Notes: generated by a model not told the origin, from the letters alone. Shown: positions 1 through 6,905, counted from the first letter of the stretch. The stretch: DNA of 7,136 nt from JAFDVL01 sp031371805 (GCA_031371805.1 JANMKB010000099.1:1-7136), one strand, 5' to 3'. Numbers and translations are program-made.

Positions 1-4
1 AATC

Positions 5-976
5 ATGAAAAACTACTACATCGGCATTGATCTCGGCGGCACAAATATCAAGGCTGCATTGGTAAACACGCTTACCGGAGAAATCAGTGCGACGACTTCG
101 ATTCCTACGCAGTCGCGGGAAGGCTACGATGCGGTCATTGCGAACATGAGAAAATTGGTTGAAAGCATTGTCGCGGCCAGCGGCATCGCGCCGGAAAATA
201 TTGGCGGCGTCGGCATTGGTGTTCCTGGCGAAATTGATATGGAGCGGGGCGTGACATTATTCCTGACAAATTTGCCGGGACAGTGGCGCAACGTAGCCTT
301 AGCCGAAAAATTACAGGCGCTCACAGGATTCAATGTAAGCCTTATCAACGACGCACGTGCGATGACTTTTGCGGAGTGGAAATTTGGTGCTGGCAAAGGC
401 GTTGAGACTGCCGCGTTTTATACGCTTGGCACAGGCATTGGCGGCGGGTTAATCATCAACAATAAATTACATCTTGGCATCGGTGGCGCAGCCGGAGAAC
501 TCGGTCACGTCATCGTAGATTTATACGGCGATGCCTGTGGCTGTGGGAGTCGGGGCTGCGTCGAGTCCTACGCTTCCGGCCCGGCGATTGCCGCGATGGG
601 AATGAAGGCCGTCGTGCAGGGCTTGACGACGAGTCTGGCGGAAATGTGCGGTGATGATTTGAATAAAATTACGCCGGAACTGGTCTGTCAGGCGGCGCTG
701 GCCGGCGACGCCATCGCCAAAGGTATTTACGAACGTGCTGGAAGTTATATCGGCATCGGCGTTTCCAGCATTATTACCGCTATCAATCCCCGTCGCGTAG
801 TTTTTGGCGGCGGAGTCGCGGCGGCAGGTGAACTAATCCTCGATCCGATTCGCCGCACGGTGCAATCACGTGTGACTTTGATTAATGTAAATGAAGTTCA
901 TATCGTTCTGGCGACGCTGGGAAATAATGCCGGACTGGTTGGCGCGGCAACGTGGGCGAGCCAGGTAGCCAATTGA
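5..976 (+). CDS. ROK-family sugar kinase, glucokinase-like
   Basis: Complete 323-residue protein of the ROK family (repressor, ORF, kinase), most likely a cytosolic ATP-dependent glucokinase feeding hexose into glycolysis. The N-terminal phosphate-binding motif DLGGTN is at residues 9-14. The catalytic aspartate is D116 in LINDARA, and the second ATP-binding loop is LGTGIGGG at 141-148. The sugar- and zinc-binding signature GELGH is at 164-168, followed by CGCGSRGCVE at 178-187, where H168, C178, C180 and C185 would bind zinc. A GGG loop lies at 268-270. There is no N-terminal helix-turn-helix, so it should be a kinase and not a ROK repressor. The start gives the usual short lead into DLGGT; only four bases precede it in the window, so its ribosome binding site cannot be judged. 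Its stop is two bases from the stop of the convergent ATPase gene. Substrate is not decided by sequence: N-acetylmannosamine or fructose kinases share these motifs. Confidence 0.94.
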   Translation: MKNYYIGIDLGGTNIKAALVNTLTGEISATTSIPTQSREGYDAVIANMRKLVESIVAASGIAPENIGGVGIGVPGEIDMERGVTLFLTNLPGQWRNVALAEKLQALTGFNVSLINDARAMTFAEWKFGAGKGVETAAFYTLGTGIGGGLIINNKLHLGIGGAAGELGHVIVDLYGDACGCGSRGCVESYASGPAIAAMGMKAVVQGLTTSLAEMCGDDLNKITPELVCQAALAGDAIAKGIYERAGSYIGIGVSSIITAINPRRVVFGGGVAAAGELILDPIRRTVQSRVTLINVNEVHIVLATLGNNAGLVGAATWASQVAN

Positions 977-978
977 CG

Positions 979-3804
979 CTAATTTTTATATCGCGGTTGA
1001 TCCAGCTTCTCAGGTTGTTTTGATTTCAGGCGCGGCGGATATTGTGCCATTGGCGCAGTTTGGGTTTCCACTGCTGGCAGCGGTGGCAGCCAGACTTCAA
1101 TTTGCCCGCGTGGGGCTTTTGCCGCCGAACTGCTGAGAAACGTTAATTCAAGATTTTGTTTGATTCCTTGTTGCTGCAGATTTCTTTGGACAGTTTGTTT
1201 TATTTTCTCCGCCGCTGCCTGATCTTCAGGGTAAAAATAGCGAATATCGCCGGAAGTTGGCTGCGTTACTTTTTGTTTTCTCGGCGCTGCATAACCTTGT
1301 GCCGAGAGTGCGCGCGAAATTCCATCCAAAGTATTTTCATCTTTGGCATCCTGATAATGTAAAAAAATTCTGGCAGGAACCGACGCGGTGTCTGGTTTGG
1401 GCACCGGGGTAGCAGCTATTGGTGCTTTTACCCCAAGTTGTTTCAAGCCCGCCCTCGCACTTTCGCTGTTGGGTACGTCATTTTTGCTGGCGGCAACATT
1501 AAGAGCCGCCTGATAATCAGTTGTGGCGGAAACCTTATTACTCTTTTTACTCAGGCTGGTACCACGTCCCAGTAAGCTCAAAACATCGTCGGGTGTGAGT
1601 TTGAGCGCTTCGCTGTAATCATTGATGGCATTGTCCAAATCATTTTTTTGCTGGTAAGCATCGGCACGATTGCGATAAGCGGCGGTCAGGACGGCTTTAT
1701 CGTTTGGATTTGCCGTGATGACCTGCGTGAAATTCTGAATGGCGTTGTCAAATTTGTTGTTGCTTGAATAGGCCAGGCCACGATTGAGCGCCGCCTCGGC
1801 AAAATCAGGTTTCAGTGCCAGCGCCTGATCGTAAGTGCCAATCGCATGCTCGTAATCTTTATTGTTGCGCAGCGCATTGGCTTTTTGAAAAAAGGCTTCG
1901 GCGTAATCTGGTTTCAGATTGATCGCTTCCTCGAATTTGGCAAGCGCCGCATCATTATTCCCTTGTTTAGAAAGCGCAACCCCGTCAATGGTCAGCGATG
2001 AAGCCTGCGCCAGAACATTTTGTTCAGCCGTCACCGCCGTTAATTGTTTTTGTTTTTGGTAAACCTGATAGGAAATTGCCGCAATAATCAGCAGCCCCAG
2101 CAGGATAATCGGAATTACAATTGCCAGTCCCCAGCGGCTTTTGCGCAACTGCTTCGATTGTGCTTGTTCCAGGCTCAGTTTTTGTTGTTCCAGGCTGGAT
2201 TTTTGCTCGCGCTCGTCTTTAAGCTGTTGTTCAATCGCACTGGTGTGGGCTTGTTTTCTTTCTTCTTCTCTGATGCTCCCGGCAATATAGATCAGTTCTC
2301 GTTCATTGAGATCATCTTTTCTAAGTTCAGAAAATCGTTTGGCAATTTCCAGCGGTGCTTCGGTCAGAAGTGTTCCGCGCCCTGTCTCCCATTCGGTCAT
2401 TCGTCCCCGCAATTGTTGCCGCCAGAGTAAAAAATCACTGTCCAGTTCAATCCATTCATTCAGTCGTTTCCAGCCACGCAAAATATCATCACTGGCAATT
2501 TGCACCGTTTCCTCCTGTGAGCCTGGTTCCCCCTCACGATTTAATAAGTGCGAATCGGCGAGCTTGCGGAGGACTTGCGTCGTATCTTCCTCGAACCGCC
2601 AGAGCTTCAATTTAACCCGTGCGTGGCCGTCGCTTTCGTCCGGTCGGGCATAACGAATCATGCGCAGGATGGCACGGCGGGCGAGGTCTTCCTCAGCAGG
2701 CGAAAGATTGGCAAAGGCGGCATCGGCAACGCGAATTAAATATTCCGGTGAACCGACATCAGGTTCAATTTCTTTGCCTTCGTAACGCGCCAGGATAATT
2801 TCCCGCTGCCTTTCCAATGACTCAGTGAGCACCAGCCGACCGATTTTTTCGCCGGGAGTCAGGTACTCGGTTAAATATTCGGCTAAGCGTTCAGAGGGAG
2901 CGAGCAGGGAAATCGCATCGCCGGGTTTATTGCCAAACGCCGCGAGAATTTCTTCGTAAGCATAATACGGGAGGTATTGCACCTGCACATCTTCCTGAAA
3001 TTGCGCTCGTTGTGGCTGGCTGAGCGAGGCAGGAAACAGTCCGAAATATCGCTTCGCATGTTCGCGGCGCAAATCAAGTTTGGTTTTTTCAAATGGCTCA
3101 ACCCGCATGGGAACCGGAAAAATCTCGACGGGTTTTCCCTCTTTCAGGCGCTGTTCATAAATTGAACGTGCCACCGCCGCCGCGCCTTTCATGCCCTGAT
3201 TATTGAGAGTGAAACAGACGACTACCACGTCAGGCATCTGCACGGTGCAAATCCCGGAGGTATCACTGACTCCGGTGCGGCTGTCAATCAGAATGTAATC
3301 GTATTCCGCCTGCATTCTTTCTTTGACGGCCTCCAGAAAAACACCACCGCCGCGCCGATCATAAAAATCCTGCCAGTTGAAAGAATTCACGCGGGCTGAA
3401 TACGAATCGCCCTGTCGTCCGGCGGGCATTAAATCCAGCGTCCCTTTGTTCGGAAAATCCCAGTTGAGTGAAATCGCATAATTCAGAATATCCGCATAGT
3501 CTTCATACCACTTTTTATCCTCGGTTTTGCTTTTACCGTCGGTCGCGGTTTCTGGTGGCGAGATCGTCGCCATGGCAAATTCGCTGACCATATCAATCAG
3601 GCCATCGGTTGAGGTGAGGTCTTTGTCATTCAGAAAAGGAGCGAAATAACGATGCAGTCCCGGCGCTTCCAAATCCCAGTCCACGACCAAAACCTGCTTG
3701 CCAAAACTGGCTAAAATCCAGGCCATATTCGCCAGCGCCATAGACCTGCCCGTGCCGCCTTTGTAAGAATAAAAGCTGATGATTTTACCCTGCGGTTTTT
3801 CCAT
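979..3804 (-). CDS. MinD/ParA-like ATPase with variant P-loop (KGGTGRS), fused to nSTAND1-like linker, TM helix, TPRs and C-terminal alpha/beta domain
   Basis: 941-residue multidomain protein, second gene of the TIR cassette. Residues 1 to about 330 form a SIMIBI (MinD/ParA-like) ATPase: deviant Walker A KGGTGRS at 15-21, VVDWDLEAPG at 40-49 (D42, D44), and Walker B-like YILIDSRTG at 170-178. In MinD the P-loop reads KGGxGKT; here R20 replaces the second lysine, as in KGGVGR-motif ATPases found beside FxsC proteins. Residues about 360-515 resemble the winged-helix and helical linker downstream of nSTAND1 NTPases (ILRGWKRLNEWI at 441-452, then the WRQQL...EW pattern). A coiled coil covers about 510-550 and one hydrophobic helix 558-579. 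About four to five TPRs cover 605-773, and a Pro-rich linker leads to an alpha/beta domain at about 811-907 ending GQIEVWLPPLP. More positive charge before the helix (K551, R554, K555, R557) predicts a cytosolic N-terminus. The role is probably a membrane-anchored switch or sensor for the TIR partner; this is inferred. Confidence 0.9.
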   Translation of the reverse strand: MEKPQGKIISFYSYKGGTGRSMALANMAWILASFGKQVLVVDWDLEAPGLHRYFAPFLNDKDLTSTDGLIDMVSEFAMATISPPETATDGKSKTEDKKWYEDYADILNYAISLNWDFPNKGTLDLMPAGRQGDSYSARVNSFNWQDFYDRRGGGVFLEAVKERMQAEYDYILIDSRTGVSDTSGICTVQMPDVVVVCFTLNNQGMKGAAAVARSIYEQRLKEGKPVEIFPVPMRVEPFEKTKLDLRREHAKRYFGLFPASLSQPQRAQFQEDVQVQYLPYYAYEEILAAFGNKPGDAISLLAPSERLAEYLTEYLTPGEKIGRLVLTESLERQREIILARYEGKEIEPDVGSPEYLIRVADAAFANLSPAEEDLARRAILRMIRYARPDESDGHARVKLKLWRFEEDTTQVLRKLADSHLLNREGEPGSQEETVQIASDDILRGWKRLNEWIELDSDFLLWRQQLRGRMTEWETGRGTLLTEAPLEIAKRFSELRKDDLNERELIYIAGSIREEERKQAHTSAIEQQLKDEREQKSSLEQQKLSLEQAQSKQLRKSRWGLAIVIPIILLGLLIIAAISYQVYQKQKQLTAVTAEQNVLAQASSLTIDGVALSKQGNNDAALAKFEEAINLKPDYAEAFFQKANALRNNKDYEHAIGTYDQALALKPDFAEAALNRGLAYSSNNKFDNAIQNFTQVITANPNDKAVLTAAYRNRADAYQQKNDLDNAINDYSEALKLTPDDVLSLLGRGTSLSKKSNKVSATTDYQAALNVAASKNDVPNSESARAGLKQLGVKAPIAATPVPKPDTASVPARIFLHYQDAKDENTLDGISRALSAQGYAAPRKQKVTQPTSGDIRYFYPEDQAAAEKIKQTVQRNLQQQGIKQNLELTFLSSSAAKAPRGQIEVWLPPLPAVETQTAPMAQYPPRLKSKQPEKLDQPRYKN

Positions 3805-5087
3805 TATGCTCCTCCTGGCCCGGTGATGGTTGATTTTGAGATGATGACATCACCGATGGCTTGCCGGCGAATGTCTGAGCGTTCAATCAATTTCATTTTC
3901 GTTTTCTGTAAGACGACACTCAGTTGTGCTTTTAACTCATCCACACTGCTGATGCGACTCAGGAAATTAGGCGAATTATTTAGGATTCGGTTCTCGAAGG
4001 CAGCCTTGACAGTAGCTTGTAATTTCTCGATATTTTTGACTGACTCTTCGTCTTTTTCATTCCAGGGAACAAGCATAATGCAATTGGTGAATTGCAATTT
4101 TTCGTCAGCGTTTCTCATGATTTGCCGATAATTTTGCAATTGTAATGTCCAGGTATCCACCACAATGACAACGATCTGATTAAGTTTATCGGCAGCTCCG
4201 ATCTTGTCCAGCAGGTCGCCGTCTACCGCAAATGAGTCTTCCGGGCTTAATTTTTCCTGGAGGACAACCCCTTTCACCATTATATCCACATCGTCGAGGG
4301 CATCCGGTAAATACGGATGCCATTCCGCTCCCGAAGCGCCATAATGATCCAGTTTGGTGCGGAGTTGCGCCGCCTGTAATTCAGCCTGCGGCCCCACTAC
4401 AAATACAAATTTTACATAGCGCGGATTTGCCCCATCACTCGGTTTTACTAAAACAGGTACGGGGATTGTGCCTGATCCGATGGAAGCCGGAAAAGCCGGA
4501 GTGATCGTTTCGAGTGGGGCCAGATTTGGTAAGGGCGGCAATAGATGCGTTCTGGCCGTGTCAATTAGTTTGTCAGAAAAAACATCTATGAAACTTTCAT
4601 ACGCGTCCTTGAATTTGTTGAGCTTCATCATTTGCCGCAACCCATACTCGGTGTATTTATCACCGAAGTCGTCATGATTAAACTGAATCGCGCTCAAGGC
4701 CGACGGGATGACCGGCTCCACATATTTTTTCTTTTCCCACAAAATCGGAATCATCAAATTTGGTGATGGAGCGCCAGCGGCCAGCGTTGCGGCGTAGGCT
4801 GCCTGCCGTTCATCGAACACCGACCATTCTTTCCCGCAAAACTTTTTCTGGAAATACGTCGGAGAAAAAACACTGATGAAGCAGCGGCTTTGCTGGAGCG
4901 CGTCGCCTAATTCCTGCGACCATTTATTGCCAGGTTCAATTGCTTCGCCGTCAAAAAACCCTGCCTCATTTTCGTTGATGGTGCCGGTTTTGCCCGCCAC
5001 GGCGCGACGCAAATCTTCATAGAATTTTTTGACGTACCCGTCTTTATTGTCATCACGGGCATAGCTCAGGAAAAACCAGTGGCTCAT
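3804..5087 (-). CDS. TIR-like protein of the FxsC type (TIR domain plus FxsC-like C-terminal domain)
   Basis: 427-residue soluble protein, first gene of the cassette. The N-terminal TIR domain shows FFLSYARDD at 5-13, GFFDGEAIEPGNKW at 43-56, and CFISVFSPTYF at 69-79 followed by FCGKEW at 83-88. E87 sits where TIR NADases carry their catalytic glutamate (the C-x-x-E position). The segment YGLRQMMKLNKF at 148-159 is typical of FxsC proteins, as I recall them. A Pro-rich linker (about 184-220) leads to a second alpha/beta region at 224-400, with strands KFVFVV (226-231), IVVIVVDTW (305-313) and CIMLVPWN (336-343), plus EWHPYL at 255-260; this matches the FxsC C-terminal half. No signal peptide or membrane helix is seen. 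The start is supported by AAGGA six bases upstream. The stop overlaps the ATPase start. It could be an NAD-cleaving effector or an assembly scaffold; sequence does not decide. FxsA and FxsB are not in the window. Confidence 0.9.
   Translation of the reverse strand: MSHWFFLSYARDDNKDGYVKKFYEDLRRAVAGKTGTINENEAGFFDGEAIEPGNKWSQELGDALQQSRCFISVFSPTYFQKKFCGKEWSVFDERQAAYAATLAAGAPSPNLMIPILWEKKKYVEPVIPSALSAIQFNHDDFGDKYTEYGLRQMMKLNKFKDAYESFIDVFSDKLIDTARTHLLPPLPNLAPLETITPAFPASIGSGTIPVPVLVKPSDGANPRYVKFVFVVGPQAELQAAQLRTKLDHYGASGAEWHPYLPDALDDVDIMVKGVVLQEKLSPEDSFAVDGDLLDKIGAADKLNQIVVIVVDTWTLQLQNYRQIMRNADEKLQFTNCIMLVPWNEKDEESVKNIEKLQATVKAAFENRILNNSPNFLSRISSVDELKAQLSVVLQKTKMKLIERSDIRRQAIGDVIISKSTITGPGGA
3811..3816 (-). 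promoter_or_regulatory. Shine-Dalgarno of the ATPase gene, embedded in the TIR gene
   Basis: On the minus strand AGGAGG lies six bases before the ATG of the ATPase gene. It is a near-perfect anti-16S match and at the same time encodes the Gly-Gly of the TIR protein's C-terminal GPGGA. The TIR stop and ATPase start share one base in TAATG (3802-3806). This fixes the ATPase start and implies that ribosomes finishing the TIR gene can reinitiate, giving coupled synthesis of the two proteins. Confidence 0.85.
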
Positions 5088-5093
5088 ATCGTT

Positions 5094-5098
5094 TCCTT
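5094..5098 (-). promoter_or_regulatory. Shine-Dalgarno of the TIR-like gene
   Basis: On the minus strand AAGGA lies six bases upstream of the ATG whose first base is at 5087. The spacing is good, and the following codons give the expected TIR start (MSHWFFLSYAR), so this start is well supported. Confidence 0.75.
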
Positions 5099-5365
5099 AT
5101 TGGGGGCGCATGAAAATTATTAGTAAGAAGTATCGTTTGATTAACAAAATCCCGCTGGTAATACGAGACTTTACCGCGCTCGCCAGCAAACGATTGACTC
5201 AAAACAAAACCAACTTCAAAGCGAAATCCCTGCGGTTGTTATTGCTACACAGACAACCAGCAAAGCGACAACAGAAATGGGGGATAACTACGGCTGAAAA
5301 AAAGATGAAACCGCAATATACCAAAAGCTGCCGCATTACACTAATATTTTTTGTGACTAATGAGA

Positions 5366-5494
5366 GCTTTGGGCTTTGGCTTTTGGGCTTTGTTTTTGGC
5401 GAAGTACTAAAAATATTCACCTTGTCCCGCTCCTTAACATTCACCTTACTGCCGCCACAGACAAATAAATAGTGCTTAGCCCAAAGCCCAAAGC
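5366..5494. repeat. Pair of inverted heptamer arrays (14-bp perfect inverted repeat, 101-base interval)
   Basis: The sequence GCTTTGGGCTTTGG at 5366-5379 (two tandem copies of GCTTTGG) is the exact reverse complement of CCAAAGCCCAAAGC at 5481-5494. The left array continues with a degenerate copy CTTTTGG (5380-5386) and a partial copy GCTTTG (5387-5392). The right array begins 16 bases past the stop codon of the nuclease gene. In the minus-strand RNA the two arms could pair around a 101-base loop. It may be a dispersed intergenic repeat, a small non-autonomous element, or a processing or termination structure for the nuclease mRNA. No clear target-site duplication flanks it. Confidence 0.7.
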
Positions 5495-5510
5495 CGTTAC
5501 TGATTTTTAC

Positions 5511-6905
5511 CTAATCCAGCTCAACAACATCCTGATATTGGGGAATTTCAACGTGCCAGTTTAATTTACTGACAATCAAATCGCGCAATGCTGATGAGGC
5601 TTCCGGCTCTCCGTGCACGACAAATGTTTTGCGCGGCGGACGTTTGAAGCCAGCCAGCCAGCGCATAATTTCGGACGAATCAGCGTGGGCTGACAGACTG
5701 CCAATCGTTTCGATTTTGGCGCGGACGGGAACCTCTTCGCCAAACAGGCGCAACGTTTTTTCGCCATTTTGTAAACGCCTGCCGCGTGTTCCCTCGGCCT
5801 GATAACCGACCAATACAACTGAAGAATTTGGATCCGGCAAATTATTGTACAGGTGGTGCATCACACGCCCTCCGGTCGCCATTCCTGAAGCTGAAATGAT
5901 GACTGCCGGTTCGCGCAGGAAATTCAAGGCCTTCGAGCCTTCGCGCCCATGCACAAGTTTGAAATTACGTGTCGAGAGTGCATTGCGATGTTCATCAGCC
6001 AGTTGCTGCATGTCCATGTCATGTTCTTCCCGATGCTTCATATAAAGCTTAGTCGCCGAAGCTCCCATCGGCGAATCAACGATTACGGGAATAACCGGAA
6101 TGCGATTTTCGTCTTCGAGTTCGCGGAGGTAATAAATCAGCAGTTGGGTGCGACCAACGGCAAACGCCGGGATAATAATTTTGCCGCCGCGCTCAACCGT
6201 TTCGTTGATGATTTCGGTGAGGCGCTCTTTGGGATTCGTCTGTTCGTGCAGGCGATTGCCATACGTTGATTCAACCAGTAAATAATCCGCTTCGTGAATC
6301 GGCGCCGGATCATTCAAAATTGGTTCGTTGTAACGCCCCAGGTCACCGGAAAATAAAATGCTGAACGGTGCTTTGCCAGGTTCGCTAATTTCTGCTTTGA
6401 CGCAACCCGAACCCAGAATATGACCGGCCTGGGTAAAGCTCACCGTTACGGATTTACTTAATTTTATCGGCTGTTCGTAATTTACACCGGAGAGTAATTT
6501 CAACGCAGCTTTGGCATCGGCTTCGGTATAAAGCGGCAACGCGGGATGATGTTTGGAAAACTTTTTGCGATTGGCATACTCGGCATCTTCTTCCTGAATC
6601 CGCGCCGAATCCGGCAGCATAATCGAAAGCAAATCCGTTGTTGCCGAGGTCGCGTAAACCGTGCCATTAAATCCATCGCGCACCAAACGCGGCAAATAAC
6701 CTGTATGGTCAATGTGCGCGTGCGTCAAAACTACGTCGTTGATGGAGGCCGGATTCAAGGGCAATGGCGCCCAATTGCGCAGCCGCAATTCTTTCAGTCC
6801 CTGAAACAACCCGCAATCAATCATCACGCGGTAGCCATTGGATTCCAGCACATATTTGGAGCCGGTTACCGAACCGGCTGCGCCCAGAAAATGTAGTGTG
6901 GTCAT
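5511..6905 (-). CDS. MBL-fold beta-CASP ribonuclease, CPSF-73/TTHA0252-like
   Basis: Complete 464-residue cytosolic metallo-beta-lactamase-fold RNase of the beta-CASP group, the bacterial relatives of CPSF-73 (TTHA0252 type), which cut or trim RNA using two zinc ions. All metal motifs are present: D30 in MIDCGLFQG, HAHIDH at 62-67, H162 in AGHILGSG, D188 in SGDLG, H407 in SAHADS and H431 in VVHGE. Motif A is E212 in VESTYG, which opens the beta-CASP insertion (about 206-390) containing SASGMATGGRVMHH at 338-351. There is no C-terminal KH or RNase J extension, and length is normal for the family. The start is set by the conserved N-terminus LHFLGAAGSVTGS; no Shine-Dalgarno sequence is visible before it. 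It is on the same strand as the TIR cassette but 423 bases away, so a shared transcript is unlikely though not excluded. The exact RNA substrate is unknown. Confidence 0.95.
   Translation of the reverse strand: MTTLHFLGAAGSVTGSKYVLESNGYRVMIDCGLFQGLKELRLRNWAPLPLNPASINDVVLTHAHIDHTGYLPRLVRDGFNGTVYATSATTDLLSIMLPDSARIQEEDAEYANRKKFSKHHPALPLYTEADAKAALKLLSGVNYEQPIKLSKSVTVSFTQAGHILGSGCVKAEISEPGKAPFSILFSGDLGRYNEPILNDPAPIHEADYLLVESTYGNRLHEQTNPKERLTEIINETVERGGKIIIPAFAVGRTQLLIYYLRELEDENRIPVIPVIVDSPMGASATKLYMKHREEHDMDMQQLADEHRNALSTRNFKLVHGREGSKALNFLREPAVIISASGMATGGRVMHHLYNNLPDPNSSVVLVGYQAEGTRGRRLQNGEKTLRLFGEEVPVRAKIETIGSLSAHADSSEIMRWLAGFKRPPRKTFVVHGEPEASSALRDLIVSKLNWHVEIPQYQDVVELD

Larger units (their letters stand above)
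5088..5510. other. AT-rich spacer upstream of the TIR/ATPase cassette
   Basis: A 423-base gap lies between the stop of the nuclease gene and the start of the TIR-like gene, both on the minus strand. It must hold the cassette's own promoter if the cassette is not read through from the nuclease gene. I see no convincing sigma-70 pair. The best -10-like hexamer on the minus strand is TATATT at 5315-5320, but it lacks a matching -35. A small imperfectly supported hairpin (GGTTGT at 5234-5239 with ACAACC at 5253-5258, 13-base loop) could be an operator or mean nothing. No compact hairpin followed by a T-run that would end the nuclease transcript was found. The 5366-5494 part carries inverted heptamer repeats, listed separately. 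Open frames across the spacer on either strand have no recognisable protein features and are probably not genes. Confidence 0.6.

Noticed and set aside
2044..2739. Several plus-strand open frames opposite the ATPase gene
   Set aside because: They lie antisense to well-conserved ATPase, linker and transmembrane codons and give Ser/Arg- or Phe/Leu-rich sequence typical of shadow frames.
979..5087. CRISPR, toxin-antitoxin or prophage origin for the cassette
   Set aside because: No short spaced repeats, no small toxin or antitoxin pair, and no integrase, transposase or tRNA-derived attachment site are visible in the window.
5292..5334. Possible terminator for the nuclease transcript (T-run on the minus strand at 5297-5303)
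   Set aside because: No inverted repeat precedes the T-run; the two CCGC blocks nearby are direct and not inverted copies.
5199..5444. 81-codon open frame on the minus strand in the same spacer
   Set aside because: It lacks a good ribosome binding site, its N-terminal part is coded by the heptamer repeat region, and no family is recognised. A hydrophobic stretch in the middle is expected by chance in T-rich sequence.
5110..5472. 120-codon open frame on the plus strand in the spacer upstream of the TIR gene
   Set aside because: It starts 23 bases from the TIR start on the opposite strand, its purine-rich stretch is too close to the ATG, the translation is low-complexity and basic with no recognisable domain, and its end runs through the heptamer repeats. 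Chance reading of AT-rich DNA is more likely; kept as a very weak alternative (small membrane peptide).
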